NCBI GenBank assembly: GCA_942491955.1
Contig: CALOCV010000049.1
Span: forward strand, 1-29,788
Origin: CALOCV01 sp942491955
Lineage (GTDB): Bacteria > Chlamydiota > Chlamydiia > Chlamydiales > CALOCV01
Direction of reading: 5' to 3'
Length of the DNA stretch: 29,788 nt
Under the pieces are notes generated by a model. The model worked only from the letters and a program-made list of their open reading frames with translations, was not told where the DNA came from and did no database searches. A program made the position numbers and the translations under genes. This document shows, piece by piece, positions 22,781-29,788 of this stretch (position 1 is the stretch's first letter; every line of letters starts with the position of its first letter).

Positions 22781-23620
22781 ATTGCATGCGTCCGGCATGG
22801 TAGGCGATGAATTTTGTGGCGGATTGGAGAAGGGCGTAGGGGATGAGATGGGGCGATGTTTTCCATAGGGAGGAGAGGAGGGATTGCACGTATTTTTTTC
22901 CTCGAGAGGAGGGGGTGGTGTAGGGAGAGAAGAGGGATTGGTTTTGTTGATGGAGGGCACCAATTATTTTGTAGCGTTGCCAATCTTTTTGTAGAGATGG
23001 GGGGTGGGAGTGGGTGACGAGGGCTTCTGCTACGTAGGCGATGGTACCACCCTGTTGGAGGATTTTTGCTGTAGCTAGGGTATCTTCTCCGAAGGGTGTT
23101 TGGGGGAAACCACCGATGGCGTCGAGGGATTGGTTACAATAGGCGGCGCACGAGTTGGAGCAAAAGAGGGTATAGAAACCGTATTTTTCTCTATCGGCGA
23201 AGGTGCGGAGGTGGCTTATTGGGGGGTAATTGAATATGCGGGGAAAGGCTTCTAAGGGGGGGGCATTTTTTCTTGGAATTTGCCGTGCGTAGCTAATCTG
23301 AGCTTGATTTTTGAGGAGGGGTTGTAGGAGAAGAGGGAGGGTTTTTGGAGTGGGGAAGGCATCTTGTGTGAGGAAGATGGATATATCGGTTTTTTTTTGT
23401 TGGCGAGCCCACTCTCTTGTTTTGCCGTGATTGAACGTGTTTTTTGGGATAGAGAGGGTTTCAATGCCCATTTGTTTGGCTTGAGAGATGGTGTCATCGG
23501 TTGAAGAGGAATCGACAATGAGGATATCGAGGGGGAGGGGTGTTTGTAAGAGGGGGTGATGCAGTGTTCAAGATGTTTTTCTGCATTATAGGTGGGGATG
23601 ATCACAGCGATCGATTTCAA
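22779..23620 (-). pseudogene. Family 2 glycosyltransferase, frameshifted
   Basis: The frame starting at 23620 begins SIAVIIPTYNAEKHLEHCI, the classical GT2 start (nucleotide-sugar binding). At about 23552-23556 (five G on the plus strand) the frame slips. One extra base would restore it to PLLQTPLPLDILIVDSSSTD, QAKQMGIETLSIPKNTFNHG, FLTQDAFP (DxD-like site), GFPQTPFGEDTLATAKI and LVTHSHPPS. Together they make a complete 280-residue rhamnosyl-/glycosyltransferase-like protein. A polymerase slip in a homopolymer, natural phase variation, a sequencing error or gene decay would each explain it. The product would add a sugar to a surface polysaccharide or lipid (family knowledge). The 3' part alone lacks the nucleotide site. 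Confidence 0.85.
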
Positions 23621-23642
23621 TGGTTTCTCCGGAAGTGACTTA

Positions 23643-23804
23643 ATACCAAAAAGGATAAATAAATGTGTAAATTGGATTCAAGATTTTTTTGTGAAATCTA
23701 TTTTGGAGATCACAGCAAGCTCTTGTGAGCTTGCAAGATCGAAAAATAAATTTCGAAAAAAAAGATGAAGATTCATTTACACATTTATTTATCCTTTTTG
23801 GTAT
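23643..23804. mobile_element. MITE-like palindromic element (162 bp)
   Basis: The ends are 30-bp perfect inverted repeats: ATACCAAAAAGGATAAATAA... at 23643-23672 and its exact complement at 23775-23804. Inside, GCAAGCTC/GAGCTTGC (about 23715-23732) forms the apex, and parts between also pair imperfectly, so the whole can fold as one long hairpin. It carries no gene. Terminal inverted repeats and small size fit a non-autonomous transposable element. A diverged copy is at 11061-11153 and an end-like word at 14491-14510. One end lies inside the mreC reading frame. Confidence 0.85.
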
Positions 23805-24787
23805 AAAATGGATTCTTCGGGATCGGGATTCCAAGGAGGGAGGATGGAAACGGTAGATAGGGCGTCGAGGTTGCCTGCTGTGGGCGTTGCTGCGATCTCA
23901 TAGAAATAATCTCCTTCGTCCAAAGGGGCGACAAAGGTGACTTGACCCACATAGAGGTCGGGGGGGAAGAGTCCATCCATTCCGGTTGTTAGGAGGAGGT
24001 CTCCTTCTTTGATGAGGGAGATGGGTTGTTTGTCATATTCTTCGTAAGGCCAACCGGTTCGTAAATTGCGTGCGGGGCCGTATTCATCGGCAAAATCGTA
24101 ATTAAACCCTGTACCGACGAGGAGGTGGTTTTTTCTTCTCCATTGGGTTGTTGGTGATCCATTCATCTCACCTTTTGCCAGTGCAAGGGTCTCTTTACTT
24201 TCTGCAAGAGTTTGACGAAGGGATTGGATGTGTTGTTGGGCATCTTTTTCTTGGGAAAACCCTCTTTCGAGGACATTGAGTTGCTCTTCGTAGTAAGGGC
24301 GTATTTTTTCTCCACGAAAAACACGCACAGAGGGGGATAGGGAGGGGTCTGTCAATAGACGGACGCGAGCAATATTTTTTCCGACATAATCAACGATACC
24401 AACAAGAGAAGAACCGTGAATAACGGGGCTGTTGTAGGCGATGGATGTTGTTGATGGAGTCCGCACCCATAAAGTGCTTCTCCATGAGGTGGGAGAGCGA
24501 AAAATGACCTGGGCGGGAAGAGCTTGTGAGAGATCTATCCCGCTCGATATGGGGCGATTTTGTTGTAAACCATCGATTTTTTCGCGCAAGAGGGCATTTT
24601 CTCGTTGGTAGCGTAGAAGTTCTTCTTTTAATGAGGATTGGTTTGAAGAAAACAGATGGGATAGAGGGGAAACGAGGTGTATGGCGAAAATACGAACCCG
24701 ATCTCCCCAGTGACGTGGAAGGGAGAAAAGGGGGATAATAAGGAGGATGAAGATCAAGAGAAGAGGAGAGATATTTTTTCGTTTCAT
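23789..24787 (-). CDS. mreC: MreC-like rod-shape protein
   Basis: MreC is an inner-membrane scaffold with a periplasmic domain that works with MreB, MreD and penicillin-binding proteins to direct peptidoglycan synthesis; in chlamydiae this supports septal wall synthesis. The 332-residue product has an N-terminal membrane segment (about 9-25), a coiled coil (about 55-85), then the conserved beta domain: VIFRSPTSWRSTLWV, PVIHGSSLVGIVDYVGKNIARVRLLTD, HLLVGTG and EGDLLLTTGMDGLFPPDLYVGQV. The ATG at 24787 is in frame with the preceding aminotransferase, with no stop or ribosome site between. The last codons (YQKG, stop) come from the MITE-like element, so the native C-terminus may have been altered slightly. 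Confidence 0.87.
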   Translation of the reverse strand: MKRKNISPLLLIFILLIIPLFSLPRHWGDRVRIFAIHLVSPLSHLFSSNQSSLKEELLRYQRENALLREKIDGLQQNRPISSGIDLSQALPAQVIFRSPTSWRSTLWVRTPSTTSIAYNSPVIHGSSLVGIVDYVGKNIARVRLLTDPSLSPSVRVFRGEKIRPYYEEQLNVLERGFSQEKDAQQHIQSLRQTLAESKETLALAKGEMNGSPTTQWRRKNHLLVGTGFNYDFADEYGPARNLRTGWPYEEYDKQPISLIKEGDLLLTTGMDGLFPPDLYVGQVTFVAPLDEGDYFYEIAATPTAGNLDALSTVSILPPWNPDPEESILYQKG

Positions 24788-25965
24788 TGCGATAACAGAG
24801 ATTGCAGCGGCTGTGCGAAGAGATCTGATGTTATTAGGGGTTAATCCAGCGACGTTGATGCGACCGTCTGCTGTCATATAAATAGCATTTTTTTCTCGCA
24901 ACTGGAGAACATCTTCTGTTGAAATGGGGAGGAGTGAGAACATTCCCCTCTGCAATTCTAGGAAGGGTATGGAGAGTTTTTTTGCTAGTGCAATCCTCAT
25001 GCGCAAGAGTCTCTCTCTCATCACGCTGAGCTCACTTTGCCAAAGGTCAAAGAGAATCTCATCAGAGAAAATCTCTTTCACAATGCGGGCTCCATGGCGG
25101 GGAGGAGAAGAGTAGTTCGAACGAATCAACTGTGCCATCTGCGATTCAATAACCGCTTTCTGTTGTTTTTCTTCGAGAAAAACAAAAAGAGCTCCAACAC
25201 GTTCGCCATATAGACCCAAGTTTTTTGCAAAAGAGTAACAAAGAAAACAGGAAATTCCTCTTCAAGCAGGATTTCCACAGGACGAAAGTCGGTTTTCAAG
25301 TTCTCTCCAAAGCCGTGATAGGCCATATCGATGACGGGGATAAGGTGTTTTTTTTCGATCCGATCGACAACTTCGTTCCACTGCAATAAAGAGAGATCGG
25401 CTCCTGTGGGATTGTGACAACACCCATGCAAAAGAATAGCCGAAGGAGAAGAAATCTTCTCCAGAGAAGAGAGAAGGGCATCGAACGAGAGTTCATTTTT
25501 CTCTCGATTGTAATAGGGGTAAGAGCGCACTTCGAACCCGGCTAAAGAAAAAAGAGAGGGGTGATTGGGCCAGGTGGGTTCAGGAAGGTAGATTGTTGAT
25601 ATGTTGCTGCGCAATAAGAGATCTGCTGTAAGGCGAAGAGCTCCTGTTCCTCCAATGGTCTGGGCTGCAGCGAGGTGAGGGAGTAGGGTATCCTTAGAAG
25701 GAAAGAGGAAGGAGAGCCATTGTTGTAAAAATTCTGGATCACCAAGGATTGCGGTATATTCTTTATTGAGGTTTTTCTTAAAAATCTTCTCTTCGGCCTT
25801 CCTCACACATGAGAGGACATAGGGTTTTTCCTCTTCTGTTCGGTAGACGCCGATACCAACATTGATTTTTCCCTCCCTGTTATCCGAGTGAAAATCGTCG
25901 CGCAAACCCAAAATGGGATCTTTGGGTAGAAGAGGAAGAGAGGAAAAAAAAAGGTTGCTATGCAT
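24788..25965 (-). pseudogene. Aspartate/aromatic aminotransferase, frameshifted and in frame with mreC
   Basis: This is a PLP-dependent class I aminotransferase (TyrB/AspC type), converting aspartate and 2-oxoglutarate to oxaloacetate and glutamate. The frame from 25965 covers the N-terminal two thirds: GIGVYRTEEEKPYVL, AAAQTIGGTGALRL, EPTWPNHPS, HGCCHNPTGAD and DMAYHGFG. At about 25225-25245, just before the PLP-lysine motif (SFAKNLGLYGERVGAL), the frame shifts by one base. The rest (GRINVAGLTPNNIRSL and so on) continues in another frame that runs directly into mreC without a stop. Restoring one base in the T-rich stretch gives a complete enzyme fused to MreC. RBS GGGA precedes the ATG. Sequencing error, decay or a true fusion remain open. 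Confidence 0.82.
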
Positions 25966-25986
25966 AGTATCCCAAGTTAATGCGAA

Positions 25987-27162
25987 CTATTGAAGATAGT
26001 CCAATTCAGGCAATGAAGTCCAGCTAATGATGTTTCCTTCCCGACGCATTTGATTCTCTTCGCCACCGTATATAAGATAGGCTTTTCTTGGATCTGTATT
26101 AGAAAGAGAACACCAATAACGTAGATTATCAAAAAAAGATTTTTTTATGGTCTGACTCGATTTGATTTCTATAGGAAATACGGTCTCCCCCCCTTTCAAG
26201 AATGCAGTCGATTTCATGCCCTTTGCTATCTCTCCAAAAATAGATATTCGCCTCTTTCCCTTGATTGAATCGTTGTTTGATCACGTCGGAAATAATGAAG
26301 GATTCGAATAATCCTCCTCGTAAATAATGGGTAGAGAGTTGTTCAGGGGATTCTATACCTAATAGAGCGGATGCAAGACCTGTATCATAGAAGTAGAGTT
26401 TTTGTGATTTAACCAAACGTTTGCTAAAATTTTTATAATAAGGTGGCATCATGAATAAAATAAAACTCGCCTCCAAAACGGATATCCACGCTTTGGCTGT
26501 TTGATATGAGATGCCACAATCTCTTCCTAAATCGGAAAATTGATGATTTGACCGATTCTCCCCGCGCATAACTTTAAAAATCTTTGAAACGTGGAAAGAT
26601 CGTGAATATTTTTCATGTGTCTGACATCTTTTTCCAAATCCGTTCGGATATAGTTCAAATACCAGTCAGAAGGGGGTAAATCTTTTTGATAAATGCGCGG
26701 ATAGCCCCCTTTAAAGAGGATGGTATCCATGTCATCGGGTAATTGATGAGCTTGTTGGAGTTCGCTGATACTAAGAGGCAATAAATCGAGAATAGCCACT
26801 CTTCCCGCTAGGGTTTGTGTGATTTTTTCATTCATTAAAAAATTTTGAGACCCAGTGAGGATGAATTTTCCCTCACCCCCTTTTTCATCGACTTCTAGTT
26901 GGATGAACGAGAATAAATCGGGGGCATGCTGAGCCTCATCAATGATTAATCCTCCATTTTTTTGATGGGAGCGAAGAAAAAAAAGAGGATCGGATACGGC
27001 ATATTCTCTATGATTGATATTTTCAAGGTTTGTGTAAGAATACTCTGGGAAAAGCTCTTGAACGAGAGTTGTTTTCCCCGATTGTCGTGGACCTAAAAGA
27101 GCTATAACGGGAAATTTCTTTGCTACAGCAAGAAGTTTTTTTGTTAGGTTTCTGGTGTACAT
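25987..27162 (-). pseudogene. AAA ATPase with DUF4143 domain, two frameshifts
   Basis: The frame from 27162 holds the AAA part: P-loop LLGPRQSGKTT (24-31), Walker B GGLIIDEAQHAPDL, sensor-like FILTGSQNFLM, and FKGGYPRIYQ. It breaks near 26535, where one more T in a T4 run (AATTTTCC) would connect IINF to SDLGRDCGISYQTAKAWI. The DUF4143 domain follows (FYDTGLASALLGI, GGLFESFIISD, IYFWRDSKGHEIDCILE). A second shift lies at the run of seven C near 26186-26192, after which the frame continues GGETVFPIEIKSSQT to the stop at 25987. The family is widespread in bacteria with unclear function, often linked to mobile or addiction-like modules. The gene sits 21 bases past the aminotransferase start and is convergent with nothing. 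Confidence 0.85.
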
Positions 27163-27207
27163 TGGAATTCCGATTTCTAATAGGAACCATATCACAACGA
27201 AAATTTG

Positions 27208-27240
27208 GTGTAAAATAGAAATCACATTTCTATTTTACAC
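27208..27240. promoter_or_regulatory. Perfect inverted repeat between divergent genes
   Basis: GTGTAAAATAGAAAT (27208-27222) and ATTTCTATTTTACAC (27226-27240) match perfectly (15 bp) around a three-base centre. It sits 45 bases upstream of the minus-strand ATPase and 112 bases upstream of the adaptor gene on the plus strand. A long AT-rich dyad between divergent starts is a plausible operator for a dimeric repressor of the efflux cassette, or of the ATPase; it could equally be a small mobile hairpin. There is no regulator gene beside it. Confidence 0.6.
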
Positions 27241-27351
27241 TAAAAACCATGGGAACCATTCACATAATCCACCCGAATCGCTACAAGTTATACCCATTCC
27301 GGCAAATTTCCCCTTTACCGAGTTCCATCAAAGCTTTTATACTGACATAAA

Positions 27352-28788
27352 ATGAAAATGCGCGCCTTTCTCTTTTTTGCTCTTTCCATCATTGCCTTTG
27401 TTATTAGTGGAAAATTTTTTTCTAGCTACCGCGCGTTTGCTCATCCCAACCCTTTTGTCCATACAGTTGAACGGCGCTCATTCCCTGTTAATGTCCACGC
27501 CGTTGGTGAACTCGAAGCTCTCCAATCCACCGTGATCTCTTCACCCATTCGTGGAGATATGGGTAAAATCATCGCTCTTGTCAAAGATGGTGCGAGTGTG
27601 AAAAAAAATGATGTGTTGGTGCGGATGGATCCTACCCCATTTGAAGAGAAGATTGAGGAAATTAAAGGGAAATTGCAACAGCAAGAGATCCTCGTTGAAG
27701 CGTGTGAACAAGCTCTTGAACAGGAGATTTCCTCGACAGAACACGAGCAGAAGATGGCCGATTTCGATTTGGAGCAGGCTGCAATGGATTATAATAAGAT
27801 CATTCATGGCGATGGTCCAATGGAGATTTCTCGACTGAAATCGATCATGAATAAGGCAAAATCAAAACTTGAAGAGATGATTGGTTATGTCGATGACCTC
27901 CTCTTCCTCGAAGAACAAGGGTACGTGAATGAGAATGAGCGGCGTCAAGCCGAGAAAAAGGTGGAAGAAGAACGAGAAAATTATGAATCAGCAAGAGACC
28001 AATACGAAAGTTTTATCCAACACGCCTACCCGATTCAGGTAAAAAAAGCAGAGGCTTCCCTTGAGCGAGCAAAATTGAAGAAAGAAGAGACCTTGAAGAA
28101 TTGTGGCTTTAAAATTGGAAAGGCTTATGCCCAAGTCGATCATGCTAAAAGAGAGTATGAAGAGTGCAAAAACCAACTCCATCATGCAAAATGGGAACTC
28201 TCTTTAACCGAAATTGTCGCTCCATCAGATGGCATGGTTGTCCTCCGAGAGGAGTATCGAGCAGGACAACGAAGAAAACCGATTGTAGGGGATGTTTTAA
28301 TCAAGAACCAGCCTCTGCTCGACCTTCCCGATCTGCGTTCGATGGCGGTAAAGACAAAAGTGCGTGAGGTAGATCTTCATAAAATCGGAATGAATAAGGC
28401 GGTAACCATCGAAGTTGATGCCTATCCCGATCTCCTTTTTACGGGAAAAGTCCAATGGGTTGGTGTGTTGGCGCAAACCGATTTTGCAAAAGCAAATGAG
28501 GAGAAATTTTTTGAGGTGAAAGTGTTGATTGATGAGCCTAATGAACAGCTAAGGCCAGGGATGACGGCACGTATCGTTATCCACGCTGACTACGTCGATG
28601 AAGGCATGACCATACCTATCCATGCCGTTTTTTTTCACAATAAACACCCTTTTTGCTATGTGGACGAGGGAAAAAAGATCAAAAGCCGTCCTATTACTAT
28701 GGGAGCTACCAATGAGCAGTGGGCTTCTGTTAATGAAGGATTGGCTTTAGGAGAGAGGGTCTATACCTCCCTTCCAAAAGGAAAATAA
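27352..28788 (+). CDS. HlyD/MacA-type periplasmic adaptor (membrane fusion protein)
   Basis: The 478-residue protein bridges an inner-membrane exporter to the outer membrane. Features seen are an N-terminal membrane anchor (about residues 5-22), a lipoyl-like first half-motif (STVISSPIRGDMGKII), KNDVLVRMDPTPFEEK, a long charged coiled-coil hairpin (about 90-275), and the second lipoyl half (LTEIVAPSDGMVVLREEYRAGQ). A beta-barrel and membrane-proximal domain follows (FTGKVQWVG; LRPGMTARIVI; PIHAVFFHNKHPF). It is six bases upstream of the ABC ATPase gene and two further genes in the same direction complete a MacAB-like cassette. Its substrate cannot be told. The dyad at 27208-27240 lies upstream and could regulate it. 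Confidence 0.9.
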   Translation: MKMRAFLFFALSIIAFVISGKFFSSYRAFAHPNPFVHTVERRSFPVNVHAVGELEALQSTVISSPIRGDMGKIIALVKDGASVKKNDVLVRMDPTPFEEKIEEIKGKLQQQEILVEACEQALEQEISSTEHEQKMADFDLEQAAMDYNKIIHGDGPMEISRLKSIMNKAKSKLEEMIGYVDDLLFLEEQGYVNENERRQAEKKVEEERENYESARDQYESFIQHAYPIQVKKAEASLERAKLKKEETLKNCGFKIGKAYAQVDHAKREYEECKNQLHHAKWELSLTEIVAPSDGMVVLREEYRAGQRRKPIVGDVLIKNQPLLDLPDLRSMAVKTKVREVDLHKIGMNKAVTIEVDAYPDLLFTGKVQWVGVLAQTDFAKANEEKFFEVKVLIDEPNEQLRPGMTARIVIHADYVDEGMTIPIHAVFFHNKHPFCYVDEGKKIKSRPITMGATNEQWASVNEGLALGERVYTSLPKGK

Positions 28789-28793
28789 AGAGA

Positions 28794-29522
28794 ATGAGCA
28801 GAAGAAAAGAAGTCGTTCGTTTAGAAAATATTGTAAAAATCTATCCAACACCTTCCGATACCCTGTTTGCTCTACGTGGCATCGATCTAACGATCGAACA
28901 AGGAGAACTCATTGCCATCATGGGGCGTTCGGGATCGGGTAAATCAACCCTCATGAATATCTTAGGATGTCTTGACCGGCCGACAGAAGGGCGATGTTTT
29001 CTTAACGGAGAAGACGTAGCAATAAAAACGGATGAAGAACGATCCACACTCCGAGCAGAAAAAATCGGTTTTATCTTCCAATCCTTCCAGCTTATTCCCC
29101 AATTGACCGTCTATGAAAATGTTGGGGTTCCGTTTTTGTACCAAAGAGGTGTTGATCAAAAAGAAAAGGAGAAAATCCTCTACGCTCTTGAAAGAGTCGG
29201 TTTACAAGATCGCATCCACCATATTCCCTCCCAACTATCCGGCGGAGAGATGCAACGGGTAGCAATAGCGCGCGCCTTTGTCGTCCATCCTTTGTTCATC
29301 CTTGCGGATGAACCTACAGGAAACCTCGATAATAAGAATGCTGAAAACATCATGGATATACTTCAAGAATTACATAGTGAAGGAGTAACCATTGTTTTGG
29401 TCACCCACGATAAGACCATCGCTCAAGGTTGCCAACGGATCGTTGCTATGGAAGAGGGGCGTCTCATCAGAGAAGACGTAGAAGAAAAAGAAAGAGAGGT
29501 TGCAGCATGCCTTTCTGGGTAG
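28794..29522 (+). CDS. ABC transporter ATP-binding protein, MacB/LolD family
   Basis: The 242-residue ATPase has Walker A GRSGSGKST (44-52), a Q-loop (FIFQSFQL), the ABC signature LSGGE (148-152), Walker B FILADEPTGNLD (168 on) and the H-loop (LVTHD). The DEPTGNLD form and the GFIFQ(S/T)F segment place it in the MacB/LolD/FtsE branch, whose transporters do not move substrate across the inner membrane but act mechanically on periplasmic partners. It starts six bases after the adaptor gene and its end overlaps the permease start by 16 bases. The three genes are therefore one operon. Confidence 0.94.
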   Translation: MSRRKEVVRLENIVKIYPTPSDTLFALRGIDLTIEQGELIAIMGRSGSGKSTLMNILGCLDRPTEGRCFLNGEDVAIKTDEERSTLRAEKIGFIFQSFQLIPQLTVYENVGVPFLYQRGVDQKEKEKILYALERVGLQDRIHHIPSQLSGGEMQRVAIARAFVVHPLFILADEPTGNLDNKNAENIMDILQELHSEGVTIVLVTHDKTIAQGCQRIVAMEEGRLIREDVEEKEREVAACLSG

Positions 29523-29788
29523 AAATACAAAGGTGTTATCGCTCCCTTCTTCTTCATCGAATGCGGACATTGTTAAGTACGCTTGGAATTTTTTTCGGTG
29601 TCGTTGCCGTCATCGCGATGCTATCTATAGGAGAAGGGGCTAAAAGAGAATCTCTCCAACAGATCGAACAACTAGGAACCTCGATTGTGATCGTACGAGA
29701 GAGCACCCTTTCTGAAGAACAACATCAAAAAGCACGGGGAAGACTTTCCAAAGGACTCTCCCTTAACGATGTCGATCTTTTTAGAACG
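29507..29788 (+). CDS. MacB-like ABC permease, 5' part only
   Basis: The frame from the ATG at 29507 continues to the last base (94 codons). It starts MPFWVEIQRCYRSLLLHRMR, followed by a first membrane segment (LLSTLGIFFGVVAVIAMLSIGEGAK) with the GEGAKRE motif that marks the MacB/FtsX permease N-terminus, then the beginning of the periplasmic domain (IEQLGTSIVIVRES). It overlaps the ATPase gene by 16 bases. No frameshift is seen, but the remaining three quarters are outside the window. Confidence 0.9.
   Translation, partial: MPFWVEIQRCYRSLLLHRMRTLLSTLGIFFGVVAVIAMLSIGEGAKRESLQQIEQLGTSIVIVRESTLSEEQHQKARGRLSKGLSLNDVDLFRT

Noticed and set aside
23640..23834. A 64-codon minus-strand frame inside the MITE-like element
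   Set aside because: It is explained by the inverted repeats; no start signal or domain.

Overview
The window looks like a chromosomal segment of a chlamydia-related bacterium (order Chlamydiales, probably an environmental, amoeba-associated type), moderately AT-rich. The main argument is gene order. A hypothetical GspL/PilM-like protein, a small coiled-coil membrane protein, a MORN-like secreted protein, 5-formyltetrahydrofolate cyclo-ligase and recA run in series (3.7-8.9 kb), which from memory matches CT646-CT650 of Chlamydia trachomatis. The ispA/GlmU-like pair (9.2-10.8 kb) matches CT628-CT629, and the aspartate aminotransferase/MreC pair (23.8-26.0 kb) matches CT637-CT638. No database search was possible.

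Layout. (1) 0-1.8 kb: a minus-strand operon of three small exported proteins. Two are paralogues of each other and the third is built from a 67-residue tandem repeat. (2) 1.8-3.6 kb: an HD phosphohydrolase, then dusB and yggT on the minus strand. (3) 3.7-8.9 kb: the conserved chlamydial block ending in recA, followed by a relic of a DUF4143-type ATPase. (4) 9.2-10.8 kb: ispA and the GlmU-like gene, overlapping by 4 nt. (5) 10.87-19.4 kb: an accessory region. It opens with a cluster of DnaA-box-like 9-mers (TTATCGACA), and a shorter copy of the same cluster lies 6 kb further on. Between and after the copies are an exported EEP-fold hydrolase (candidate effector), an IS903-type element with 18-bp ends and a 9-bp target duplication, a GrpB-GNAT fusion, a truncated GNAT gene ending in a long perfect hairpin, a dinD homologue, an AlbA_2 gene relic joined to IS-end-like repeats, and a tightly coupled three-gene cassette (TIGR04255-like protein, unknown coiled-coil protein, HNH nuclease). 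The region ends at a tRNA-Pro. (6) 19.5-22.7 kb: a small conserved protein, a macro-domain protein, an epimerase and ung. (7) 22.7-27.2 kb: GC-rich hairpins, then a minus-strand block in which a glycosyltransferase, an aspartate aminotransferase and an AAA/DUF4143 ATPase all carry one-base frameshifts. A palindromic MITE-like element abuts the end of mreC and supplies its last codons. (8) 27.3-29.8 kb: an efflux cassette of periplasmic adaptor, ATPase and permease; the permease runs off the end.

The most noteworthy points are the duplicated DnaA-box-like cluster (origin or plasmid-iteron candidate), the TIGR04255-X-HNH cassette (possible defence or mobile module), the secreted EEP-fold protein, the possible GspL/GspM-like pair hidden in the chlamydial CT646-CT647 position, and the cluster of frameshifts at 22.8-27.2 kb, which could be gene decay or sequencing error.
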